Part shown: positions 13,775 through 22,610 of the stretch, piece by piece | Layout: each line of letters starts with the position of its first letter | Position numbering within the stretch: the stretch's first letter is position 1 | Source of the DNA: Nymphaea colorata | Taxonomy: Eukaryota; Streptophyta; Magnoliopsida; Nymphaeales; Nymphaeaceae | Direction of reading: 5' to 3' | NCBI RefSeq assembly: GCF_008831285.2 | Contig: NC_045138.2 | Location: 2,706,143-2,770,142 of the forward strand | Length of the DNA: 64,000 bases | The notes under the pieces: model-generated | Database searches by the model: none | What the model saw: the letters and a program-made list of their open reading frames with translations, nothing else | What the model was told of the DNA's origin: nothing | Made by a program: the position numbers and the translations under genes

Positions 13775-14527
13775 TAAAAAAAAAAAATGAGAATCATATA
13801 ACAGCACTGTGAGTATCAGAGTATGAATGCTTAGACTATTAGGATTGTGCCGTCACGTGACTTGTCTTCATCGCATGTATACATGTATTCCCGCATTGGG
13901 AGGTACCGGGTACGGGACTTCGGGTCGGATCCCGGTCACTGATATCAAAATAACTCAAGATATTTGAATATTTAAAATAATTAAAATAAAAAAAATCAGG
14001 TATTTTTAAGCATATTCCAAGTTACCATGCCTATTTTTATCGTGAAATAAACATTTTTTCACGATTTTTTTTTTGTAGCTCTTCGATGTATAAAACTTAT
14101 ATGTTAGAATGCCAAGAGCCGTATGTTCCCCTCTAGAAGATTGAACCATTCTTGTCTATCAGACTCATTACATCAACATTGGGAGACTAACAAACAAACT
14201 TTGTAAGTGCGATGAAGAAAATGAAAGATTGATGTAACATGTTCTTGGCCTGTTGCATGAAGAAGACGACGAGGGCCCTGCGGTGGATGACCCTTCTTGA
14301 CCGAACTATTCTGAACTTTTTGAGGGGAAATCTTTTAAAATCAACAAAGAAACCTTCCATGGTTTGTTTTTGTTTTGTTCTTGTGACAAAGCTAGCTCAA
14401 GTTCAAGTTGACTTGGAGCTTGTTGACGTCTTCTTAACCTAAAGCTCATTGAGTTCGGGATATACAATTGGAAAACCCTATTGTCGAAGAACTAAGCGAT
14501 AGCCTTAGCTTTGAATGTCTACATAAT
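13775..14527. other. Intergenic, 3' of the ERF gene
   Basis: A poly-A run follows the ERF stop within 30 bp. The rest is AT-rich with no supported gene. Confidence 0.5.
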
Positions 14528-14964
14528 TAGGGATGTCAATCAATCGGATATGAATTGGATGTATTCTTAACTGTATCTTCTTTTTTAGATGTATACATTT
14601 TCAGATTTGAACTTGAATTCAAATATGAACAAAGAAAACTTGTATACGAATCCAAATTCGATTTTCACAATTTGAATTTGACTTTTAAAGTCACATCTAT
14701 AACCCAATGTTTAGCTAAATTCAGGTCACATTACCATATGTCAAAAACAGACTTTCTGGACATTGAATATAAGATATTTCTTTTAAAACTAAATTTGATC
14801 TGAATCTGATATGAATCTTATCCATGTTATTGTACATTAAGAATGGATTTTTCAAAAAGCAAGTACATCGGATATAAGATATCTAGTTTACAACTAGATC
14901 TAATCAAATATTGATGCAAATCTGCATCAAAATCCATGCAGATTAGATTGATCTACCTCTCCTA
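14528..14964. mobile_element. Possible hAT-like element, TAGGGATGTCAA family
   Basis: Begins TAGGGATGTCAATC and is rich in ATCCGAAT/GATATAAGA-type words, like the subterminal regions of the well-delimited element at 37092-40481. The right end is placed tentatively at a CTCTCCTA motif. No target-site duplication is obvious. Confidence 0.3.
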
Positions 14965-15055
14965 ATTGGATGTTACAGGGCCCTCCTTTTCACTTTCCCC
15001 ATTTCCAGTTGAGGAACATAATTGGTCTAATTATTTATTAGGTATATATATATAT

Positions 15056-15330
15056 ATAGCCATTTTTAGAGAGGGAGAGAGAGAGAGTAGGGACAAAAAT
15101 TGATTAACTTATACAACACCTTTCAATATCAACAAATAATATCCTGCAAGTTTAGTACTGAGGATGTGACTACAATACTCCATTAGAGAAATTCGACATT
15201 AAAATGCAAAAACTCAGCATCTCATAAGAAGTAAGATGGACAACAAACGACCCCATGGGGTGAAAGAAAGACCACCAAACCTAAGAAAAGGCAACCAGAG
15301 AGAGAGAGAGAGAGAGTCATAGGGTCCCAG
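15056..15330. repeat. Neprosin 3'-flank repeat, copy 1
   Basis: About 275 bp next to the last neprosin exon, starting at a CCATTTTTAGAGAGGGAGAG tract. The same block occurs at 24974-25261, 34637-34960 and 48475-48800, and in part near 16775-16850. It is the conserved 3' flank (probable 3' UTR, minus strand) of each neprosin copy and shows that the loci arose by segmental duplication. Confidence 0.75.
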
Positions 15331-15773
15331 TTCTTCATGGGCAAGCGGAACTCAGCCCAGGTCCTCCAAAGCAGAGGTTAAATTTATCAAACCTGTACTC
15401 TCGTTCATCGTAGCAGGAGGGGCTGGCGACGAGGATGCTGACGGGTTCCTCCAACAGGCGGACATGGTCGTCGCTGTCCATGTAGCTGGGACTCCAGATG
15501 CCGGCCGCCTTCCTATAGTCGGTTTTCGACTCTATAGGGAAGAGGCCGTTCTCCATTTGGGTGGTGGTGTGCTGCCCGCCGGCAAACGTGTCGTAGACCT
15601 CGCCGCCCATCATCGTGCCATTTGCCCACCAGCTCAGGCCCGTGAACAGCAACCCCGGCCAGTACCCCACCGCCTCATCGTCCGCATGAACCCACCAGTT
15701 CCCGTCTTCCTCCTGAACAAGGTGTTCCGACAAAACCAGAACCGATGCCAATCAATGCACTGTTTCCATAAGC

Positions 15774-15780
15774 GCGCGCG

Positions 15781-15837
<57 letters not shown>
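15774..15837. repeat. (CA)n(TA)n microsatellite
   Basis: Compound dinucleotide repeat in intron 6 of the neprosin pseudogene. The intact copy carries a much longer TA tract in the corresponding intron. Confidence 0.95.
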
Positions 15838-15839
<2 letters not shown>

Positions 15840-15979
15840 CTTGCTTTCAAAGCCACGGGTTAAAATTGAAATTATGATATCAAGTGCGCGTTTATACCTC
15901 CAAAGGTTAGACAGCAACTGGTAAAAGAGCATTAATTATAAAAATTTAAATTTTTAAAGGACACTAATTTGTACATTAG

Positions 15980-16440
15980 GGGCCGTTTGATGGCAGGAAA
16001 TTTGAAAATGAAAAAAAAAATTCAGAAAAAATTTTTTGGAAATGATGAATAGGAAATAAAATTCCAATTGTCCAAAACCACCATTTTGTTTGTTACATAG
16101 GAATTATTTTTCTGAAAAAAAAATTCTTTGTTTGATGAAAAAAAATTGGAAAAGAAGGAAGAGGAAGACACGACCGTTGTGTGCCTGAGGAGAGGAAGAG
16201 GATGACTGTGTGCGTGAGGAGAGGTGCTGGGTGAGGACGATGCCCTTTCCTTCTTTCTTTCTCTTTTCCCTTTCTTTCCTTTCCCCTTCTTTCTTCCTCT
16301 TTCCCCTTTCTTCCCATTTCCCTTCTTTCTTCCTCCTTCCCCTTTCTTCCCTTCTTCCTCTATCCCCTTTCTTCCTCTTTGGGGCTCGGCACCTCTAGGG
16401 GTGTTGAGTCTGGAGGGATGGAGGTAGAACCCTTTCCTGT
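15980..16440. other. Inserted sequence with pyrimidine-rich tract
   Basis: Begins at GGGGCCGTTTGATGG, a sequence type common at the ends of plant MITEs, and includes a TTTCCCTTTCTTCC-type polypyrimidine tract (about 16245-16380) that is open on both strands by composition alone. It interrupts sequence matching intron 6 of the intact neprosin gene. I do not see a matching right terminus. Confidence 0.4.
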
Positions 16441-16735
16441 ACACGACATTGTTCCATGAAAAATTTATGTTCACATTCACACTAGTTCTCTCATTTCCAT
16501 GAGTTGATCTTCAAGACTAGCAATAAATCCACTAACTTTTAATCTCAACAGATCATTTCGTGTACACGACATTGCATGTAACTGGTCTTTTGCATCAAAT
16601 TGCAAACTCATCGATCTTACAAGCTTGTATGTCCAGGAATAGGATTTTCTATGAATTTCAAGATTCCGCAAAGTTGCAAGCATCAAGAGTCTTAGGTTTG
16701 TTGAGTTCACACGGTGTAAGCAACCTTGTATATAT
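16440..16735. repeat. Fragment of the neprosin upstream block
   Basis: Closely matches 32052-32310, 36672-36950 and 50188-50470, which lie upstream of the neprosin loci. Here it lies inside the expanded intron 6 of the pseudogene, so the block has moved or been duplicated out of order. Confidence 0.7.
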
Positions 16736-17321
16736 CATTTCATTCGGTACAAAGCCATTTTAATTAAAATTAAAATGGTTCAAACTGGTTCCATTCTTCA
16801 TTTATATCATTTCATTAGGTACAAAGCCATTTTAATTAAAGAGAGAGAGAGGAGATGGTTGAAGAGGAGAGGGACAAGAATGGGTCCACTTGACAGTCAT
16901 AATGGTACTCTTAATTTCATGATCAACAATCTTCAATACCATCACGATAGCTTTCTTTAGGATTCGAACTAAGAATGTCGCTACAACATGCCTCCCAACC
17001 TAACCATTTGCAATACCCATCTTTTGGTAGGGAGATATATATTTGATATTACAATGCAAAAAGTTGCATGTGGAGTTAGATGGTCTACAACTCAACATCG
17101 ACCTGATTATAAGAATCGGGGTGAAACAAAGACCACCAACAGGGGGCGCATGGGCCCTGGCCCTACCTCCAAAAAACAAAATTAATTTACATGTAAATTT
17201 TAAAAAATTTGACTTATCCTATACCAAAAAAATTGAATAATGGCTTATCGGTACCAGTCAAAATTTAAAAACTTTAATTTTTGATTGCTTCTCCCATCTC
17301 AAATGAATACTCTAATTTCAT

Positions 17322-17600
17322 CAGAGCTGTGCACAATTTTGAGCTCAGCTTATTTACAAACGTGTCAAGCTCAAGTTCAAATGTTTGCTTGAAATGTTAA
17401 ATGAATCATGTTTGAATTGTAAGAATTCAATTAAATCAAACGTGACTTGGCTTTACTATATAATGAACGTTGAATTACGAGAAAATAGTTAAAATGAGTT
17501 GCAACTAAACGAGTTAAAAAAACTGGTTGAGTGAAGTCGAGTTCCAGCTCGAGTTTTCCGACCCGATTTGAACTCAAACTGGAGCTCATGTGCAGCCCTA
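17322..17600. mobile_element. hAT-like element with CAGAGCTG/CAGCCCTA ends
   Basis: The left end CAGAGCTGTGCACA and the right end TGTGCAGCCCTA are imperfect inverted repeats. The interior is rich in GAGCTC and CTCGAG words and has no coding frame. Length is about 280 bp. No clean target-site duplication was found, so class assignment is tentative. Confidence 0.4.
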
Positions 17601-17830
17601 GCTTTTATTGATGGAAAAATAAAGTAAAATTTGTGATATCAAGTGACCCTTTATACTCCAAAGGTTAAATGAAACCCAAAATTTCAGGTAACAAGCGTTT
17701 GTTATTAAAATTTTGAATTTTTAAAAGTCACCAATATATAATTGATGAAAACTTTTCTCAAACATAAAGATGAAAATAAATTTTTTTTTTGGGGCATGTG
17801 TAGGCAGTTGGCCACATAATGCCAAGGCGA

Positions 17831-17900
17831 ACGCTGTTTCGTCTGCATCCAACAGCCACGTCGCCGGAAAAAAGCATGGGAGAATTGAAGGTCAGTTAAA
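17831..17900 (+). repeat. Single-copy relative of the 30-bp minisatellite unit
   Basis: The stretch with GCTGTTTCGTCTGCA, then GTCGCCGGAA, then a GAAGGTCAGTTAAA donor-like end, is homologous to the right edge of the minisatellite exon at 20097-20541. Here there is one repeat unit rather than many. It reads AVSSAS-x3-HVAGK, comparable to AVSSATKSQVAGK in the array. It looks like the unexpanded paralogue of that exon. Confidence 0.55.
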
Positions 17901-18135
17901 CATTCATTAGATGATAGATGATATGCACTTCATTTGAAGCCATTTAAGTTGCATGCTTTCTTCTAGTTTCTCACATATTATTGAGTTTTATGGAATAATG
18001 GGGTCGACCATATGGGTGATTAATGAATAGTTTTAATAAGCTCCTACCGTTTGAACTTCAACAATGAAGCCCCCAACATTTTGGTATAATCACTCGACTG
18101 TCTTTTGTCTAGTGAGGGTCAACGGCTGTCGGCTG

Positions 18136-18485
18136 TAGGGGTGAGCATCGGGCTGGCCCGATAAGAAGCGGATTTAGGTCGGCTCGATGACCGAAGCTTG
18201 GGTCCTGGCCCAGGCCCGATACCTGAAATCCGAGTTCGGGCCAGCTCGACCCAGCCAGGTCATAATAAAAAAAATAAATATAAAATAATTTTTTAATATA
18301 AAATATATTTTTAATAATAAATATATATTACTAGTAATAAAAAAAATTTTAATTGTTCTCGGGCCAGATTGGGCCCCCGTGGGGCCAATCTGGGCTAGTC
18401 CATCGTGCCCATACCCGGGCCAAGGTTTTCGGACCTGGGCCCATATCGAACCGGGTATCATGTACCCGCTCGTAGCCCCGCCTGA
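18136..18485. mobile_element. GGCCCGA-rich hAT-like element
   Basis: Starts TAGGGGTGAGCATCGGGC, a typical plant hAT-like left end, has an AT-rich centre and GGCCCGG-rich flanks, and ends near a GTAGCCCC motif. The inverted repeat is imperfect. A related GC-rich insertion lies at 35337-35684. Confidence 0.4.
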
Positions 18486-18515
18486 GACCACCCTTAGAGA
18501 CTTTCATTGAATCCA

Positions 18516-18600
18516 AAGTTGTGTTCAACAGACTATCACACCCAAAAAATGACAGATTGTGAGAAGATGGTTGCAAACAACTTGCTTTGTTTTTGCTTCT
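18516..18600 (+). repeat. Single-copy relative of the 50-bp repeat
   Basis: Matches the unit of the tandem array at 19206-19420 (ATGACAGATTGTGAGAAGATGG, with the CAAACAACTTGCTTTGT end). It occurs once here and about four times there. No coding role is evident. Confidence 0.6.
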
Positions 18601-19205
18601 CTCGTGAGTGGCAGCCCTTGCTTGCAGAGAGGCATACCGGAAAAAGAAGGATTGACTTTATGTATGGTATGTCAGTTCACCGGACTGCGAACAAGGGCCT
18701 TTCATTTTTTTTTTCAGGGCTTTATCAAAAAAAAAAAACAAGGCCTTTTTGCGTTGATGTAGTGCCGGTACGCTTTCTATAAGAACAGTTAAGTTAGTGC
18801 CAATGCATCAATATATCCTTTTTAGAACATCAGCGTTTAAATAATATTGTATTCAATGTCTCATGTAACTATTGTATGATATGCAATGATGAAAAATGAA
18901 AACCAAAAACTGTCTAAGCATTTGCATGTAGTTGGCTTTTCTTACACTGGAAAATGTTCGATGGGAAAGTATGATCTATATGCTTCATATCTTTCTGATA
19001 TTTCAGATAGGCGACAAAGTCATTCATTGGTTTTGTTTTACTTTAGCTTATATATATATATATATATATTAGGCATTGTTTTTTGCTCCAACGGAAACTG
19101 CTGGGGAAAGTGCCCTCATAACCTATTATTCCAAAGAACAAGGAATTGATATACAAAAGTATTACAAAAAAAAAAAAAAAAAGAACTTCAACAGACTATC
19201 ACATC

Positions 19206-19420
19206 CAAAAAAATGACAGATTGTGGGAAGATGGTCGTGGAGAAGATGGTCGCAAACAACTTGCTTTGTCCAAAAAAATGATAGATTGTGAGAAGATGGT
19301 CGCAAACAACTTGCTTTGTCCAAAAAAATGATAGATTGTGAGAAGATGGTCGTAAACAACTTGCTTTGTCCAAAAAAATGATAGATTGTGAGAAGATGGT
19401 CGCAAACAACTTGCTTTGTT
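19206..19420 (+). repeat. 50-bp tandem repeat array
   Basis: Three near-identical 50-bp units (19271-19320, 19321-19370, 19371-19420) follow a first, 65-bp unit that has an internal 15-bp duplication. Units differ by single bases. They are directly abutting, so this is a minisatellite and not a spaced array. The open minus-strand frames across it are by-products of the repeat. Confidence 0.85.
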
Positions 19421-19902
19421 TTACCTTCGCTCATGCGTGGCACTCCTTGCTTTGTACACTCCTTATATGTTTCCCATTGCCAAGAGTGTCATTCCTCCGC
19501 CGATCAAAGGGAGGAGGAGCAGGTAAATGTCCTTCCTATACACTGGTTGGCTATCATTTTTCTTTTGGTTCTTGCTTCTATATGCATTAGAAAAACCATT
19601 TGTGGTTATATCTGTAAGCGAGAGTTGTGCTACTAGGTCAGGTAAACGCTTCAGAAATAGGGCTGCATATGAGATGTATTTTTTTTTTTTAATTTATATA
19701 GATGCTTGTGACATAATTCACATATTTTTTGGGACAAATTCAAATTAAACCATGATAAACGAGAGGGAGGCTATTCGGGGCTGGGACACCTTATGTAATG
19801 AAAAATGAATCTCGCCCTTGCTCTCGCTTTCGCCATACTCGAAGAGTTTCAGCACCTGACCGAGCATGATCGGTTGGCTTAGTCTGTGCAGAGCTGGCGC
19901 AC

Positions 19903-20547
19903 ATGGCAACCCTGAACGCTGTCACCCTCACCAATGGTGGGTCTATTAGCAGTAACTACACAAATAAAGAATCATTACCCTATTTGACAAGCAAAGACTG
20001 TGAAGCTGGTCTTGCAAGAGAAGGGACCGCTGATGAGCGAAGACTGCGAAGCTGGTCTATTGCAAGAGAAGACGGTCTATTGCAAGAGCAGAGACCATTG
20101 TTTCGTCTGAGAGCCAGGTTGCTGTTTCGTCTGAGAGCCAAGTTGCTGCTGAGAAACAGGTTGCTGTTTCATCTGAGAGCCAGGTTGCTGCTGAGTGCTG
20201 AGAGCCAGGTTGCTGTTTCGTCTGAGAGCCAGGTTGCTGTTTCGTCTGCAACGAAGAGCCAGTTTGCTGTTTCGTCTGCAACGAAGAGCCAGGTTGCTGT
20301 TTCGTCTGCAACGAAGAGCCAGGTTGCTGTTTCGTCTGCAACGAAGAGCCAGGTTTCTGTTTCGTCTGAGAGCCAGGTTGCTGTTTCGTCTGCAACGAAG
20401 AGCCAGGTTTCTGTTTCGTCTGAGAGCCAGGTTGCTGTTTCGTCTGCAACAAAGAGCCAGGTTGCTGTTTCGTCTGCAACGAAGAGCCAGGTTGCTGTTT
20501 CGTCTGCAACGAAGAGCCAGGTCGCCGGAAAGTTGAAGGTCAGTTAA
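19903..20547 (+). CDS. Repeat-rich ORF, possible upstream exon of the membrane-protein gene
   Basis: Open frame of 214 codons made mostly of VAVSSESQ (8 aa) and VAVSSATKSQ (10 aa) units. Its first codons overlap, antisense, the dead exon 6 of the neprosin pseudogene. It ends AGKLK immediately before AAG|GTCAGT, a good plant splice donor at 20538/20539 in phase 0. The next downstream candidate is the acceptor TTCTTCAG just before the ATG at 22611, also phase 0, so a spliced fusion of 212 plus 466 residues is formally possible. It is equally possible that this is an untranslated leader or a non-coding minisatellite: the minus strand is open too, because the repeat length is a multiple of three. 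I do not recognise the protein. Confidence 0.3.
   Translation: MATLNAVTLTNGGSISSNYTNKESLPYLTSKDCEAGLAREGTADERRLRSWSIAREDGLLQEQRPLFRLRARLLFRLRAKLLLRNRLLFHLRARLLLSAESQVAVSSESQVAVSSATKSQFAVSSATKSQVAVSSATKSQVAVSSATKSQVSVSSESQVAVSSATKSQVSVSSESQVAVSSATKSQVAVSSATKSQVAVSSATKSQVAGKLKVS
20097..20530 (+). repeat. 24/30-bp minisatellite
   Basis: About sixteen direct units with core GTTGCTGTTTCGTCTG, in a 24-bp form (ending AGAGCCAG) and a 30-bp form (ending CAACGAAGAGCCAG). Single-base variants (GTTTCTG, CAACAAAG) recur in a pattern that suggests unequal exchange of blocks. All units keep a multiple of three. Confidence 0.9.
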
Positions 20548-20619
20548 AAATGCAAACTCTCTTCTAAGCCATTTCTAATTCCACGGAATGTTCATAACAT
20601 AGTCAGATGCAAGTCACAG

Positions 20620-21490
20620 CAAGGTCGACACACACGACCTGTCTGTCGACGGCCGATGCCTGGCGGCACTGGCCCTTCCCTCGCTGGACAGCCGGTGAAG
20701 GTCGAGGGCAGTTGTCCATCGTCGCCGACTGTCCGGCGACGGCTACTTCCCCACTGGAGGATTGTCTTTCACAGAAAGAGGTTGGGAAGAATGCTGTGGG
20801 GGTTCTTAATAGCAAGAACGGCTCTTCAGTTGAAGAGTTTTTCAGTGTCTTTTCATTTGCTCGTTTGTAAATCCTTGCATGCTCTTTTCATTGTTGCTGA
20901 ACTTTGTGTGTGTGCGTGTGTGTGTGTTAGAGAGAAAGGTTGGAAAAGCATGCTCTTTTAGAGGATCTGACTCTTCAGTACTTTTTTCTTCCTCTCAAAT
21001 AGTATTTTAGTCATTATTCCCTGTACATACACAAAAATATATACTTAACCGGCTTCGCCCTCCTTGGCAACATCTGATATGCCAGATGGGAATTGGAATT
21101 ACAGAAACTACCTTAGGTCACTTACTCACGGTTGGACTTCAATTCCAGACTCGAGGACAAATTCATTATATTGGATTTCAAACTTTATTTGAAAGTAAAT
21201 GATATAACTAAAGCTTGGGTTGATAATGTTCAGATCAGGGCATTTTCATATTCGCGTCTGGAACTAGCTTTATTTTCTTTTTTCTGGTTTGGACCTACTA
21301 ACGGACACTCTGATTCACATGTGGGCAACCTTTCCGTTCCTAAGGAAGCTGCTGCATTACAAAAGGCGTCGGAGCCTCGTTCCACAAGCCTTTTCGCATG
21401 AAAATGCTATGTGTTACGGTTTGTTATTAGTGAAAACCAACTAATAGTAACGCAGTATTTGCGCTACTAATAGTCTTTTACTTATTCTTA
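20620..21490. other. Region without a supported gene
   Basis: A moderately GC-rich stretch (20620-20780) is open on both strands but shows no domain. A short TG microsatellite lies near 20905-20927. If the ORF at 19903 and the gene at 22611 are spliced together, this is intron. Confidence 0.4.
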
Positions 21491-21491
21491 C

Positions 21492-22365
21492 CAGTGGCAG
21501 AGCCAGAAACTTTTGGCTGTGGGGTATATTATTTCAAACCCTTCTTCCAAACCCGGTTTCAATAACATTTTGACAGTCAAAAGTTACAACTGAATTGGTC
21601 CACACCTTTTGCATACGGGAAAATATCCCTAACCAAATGAAGTTAGCAAAAGAAATATGGGAAAACTTGGAATGAAGATGACTGCACACAATTGGAAGGC
21701 TTTCTACTTCCAAACAGTTATCGACAACTTTTATTAAACATGTCATAATCGAGGAAAGAATCCAAATGCTTTATTTCAAGAAAAGTCTAAAAAAAGTTCA
21801 GAGAAGTTTGATTTGCTTGATATGAGCAAGCCTGTGTACATCTGCTGGCATATAATGATAATAAAAACAGTAAAAAACTTGCATAGCAACCAAAAATCAC
21901 GACCAGGCAAAAGCAATTGTAAGTTAAATAAACAGAAAAAAATGATTATGACTCTTCTATTCTCTTTTCTGAAATCTGTTCTTTACTTGTGATTATTGCC
22001 ATTAGGTATGCTGTGTAACTAAATGGCTGGATGAAACTGATGTCTGTGATTATCCGGCTAGTGCATTCCCAACCTGTGATTAGCAACTAAATTGTGGGGA
22101 TTTGCTACGAATTGTACTGAGCTCCCATCATGAAAGAACCTTTCCCATTTTCATCCGTATCACAACCTACAGCTCTTTTCATCCAATTGACTTGTACAGC
22201 CACAACACCTTTTTGATGAGTGAGGATCATGGCAGAGCTACTCTTGACAGAGTGACAATTTCAGTGACAGTAAACAGTCTGCTTTCCATTTTGAACTATG
22301 GGGCTCGACCCAAGTCTGGCATGGGCATTGGACTTGTGAGAGTCTTGAATGGAGCTCCGCTACTG
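21492..22365. mobile_element. Non-autonomous hAT element, 874 bp, perfect TSD
   Basis: Ends CAGTGGCAGAGC and (reverse complement of the right end) CAGTAGCGGAGC, matching at 10 of 12 positions. Both sides are flanked by the identical 8-mer ATTCTTAC (21484-21491 and 22366-22373), the target-site duplication length of the hAT superfamily. No transposase is encoded, so the element would need a partner in trans. It lies about 250 bp upstream of the membrane-protein ATG. It also fixes the class of the other CAGTGGC elements in the window. Confidence 0.85.
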
Positions 22366-22610
22366 ATTCTTACAATGATGGCCCACAATTATTTCATAAT
22401 GTATTAGAATTTTGAAGGGTCTAAGATTTTTTGGATGAGTAATGAATGACAGTCCAACAAATGAAACACACTTGTTGCCTCCACCTTACATTTCCACATA
22501 TTGTCTTTCCTATTGTTAGGTTTTAGTTTGTAATATTTTCTTAGTTTTTTTTTTTTTGTACAACATATCATGGCCTTTGAGACATTATAACAGCCATTTG
22601 CTTTCTTCAG

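Larger units (their letters stand above)
15335..19932 (-). pseudogene. Neprosin-family pseudogene (exons 6-7 only)
   Basis: A second copy of the neprosin gene at 25262-31187. Exon 7 (15335-15712, with the same CAG acceptor) is fully open for 125 codons and differs from the intact copy by about 15 nucleotides, 11 of which change an amino acid. Intron 6 starts with sequence matching intron 6 of the intact copy (15840-15980 versus 25890-26035). It has since grown to about 4 kb by insertions, including a copy of the neprosin upstream block and short tandem repeats. The exon 6 remnant (about 19790-19911) is recognisable but has lost about 16 nt and carries an in-frame TAA. Exons 1-5 are not visible; the minisatellite at 20097 lies where they would be. 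The locus cannot encode a full neprosin. It could still be transcribed. Confidence 0.85.

Noticed and set aside
15464-15877. Plus-strand ORFs opposite neprosin exon 7 (also 25391-25753)
   Set aside because: They are antisense shadows of the neprosin exon. The minus frame matches the neprosin domain.
16022-16480. 152-codon minus-strand ORF rich in Lys, Glu and Gly
   Set aside because: It is produced by a polypyrimidine/polypurine tract within an inserted sequence; both strands are open and no domain is present.
19162-19443. Minus-strand ORFs across the 50-bp array; possible CRISPR-like array
   Set aside because: The units abut directly without spacers, in a plant nuclear context. The open frames are a by-product of the repeat.
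20057-20509. Minus-strand 150-codon ORF, Gln/Lys-rich repeat protein
   Set aside because: It is the antisense reading of the 24/30-bp minisatellite. Repeats with a length multiple of three are open in several frames. No splice or start context supports it.
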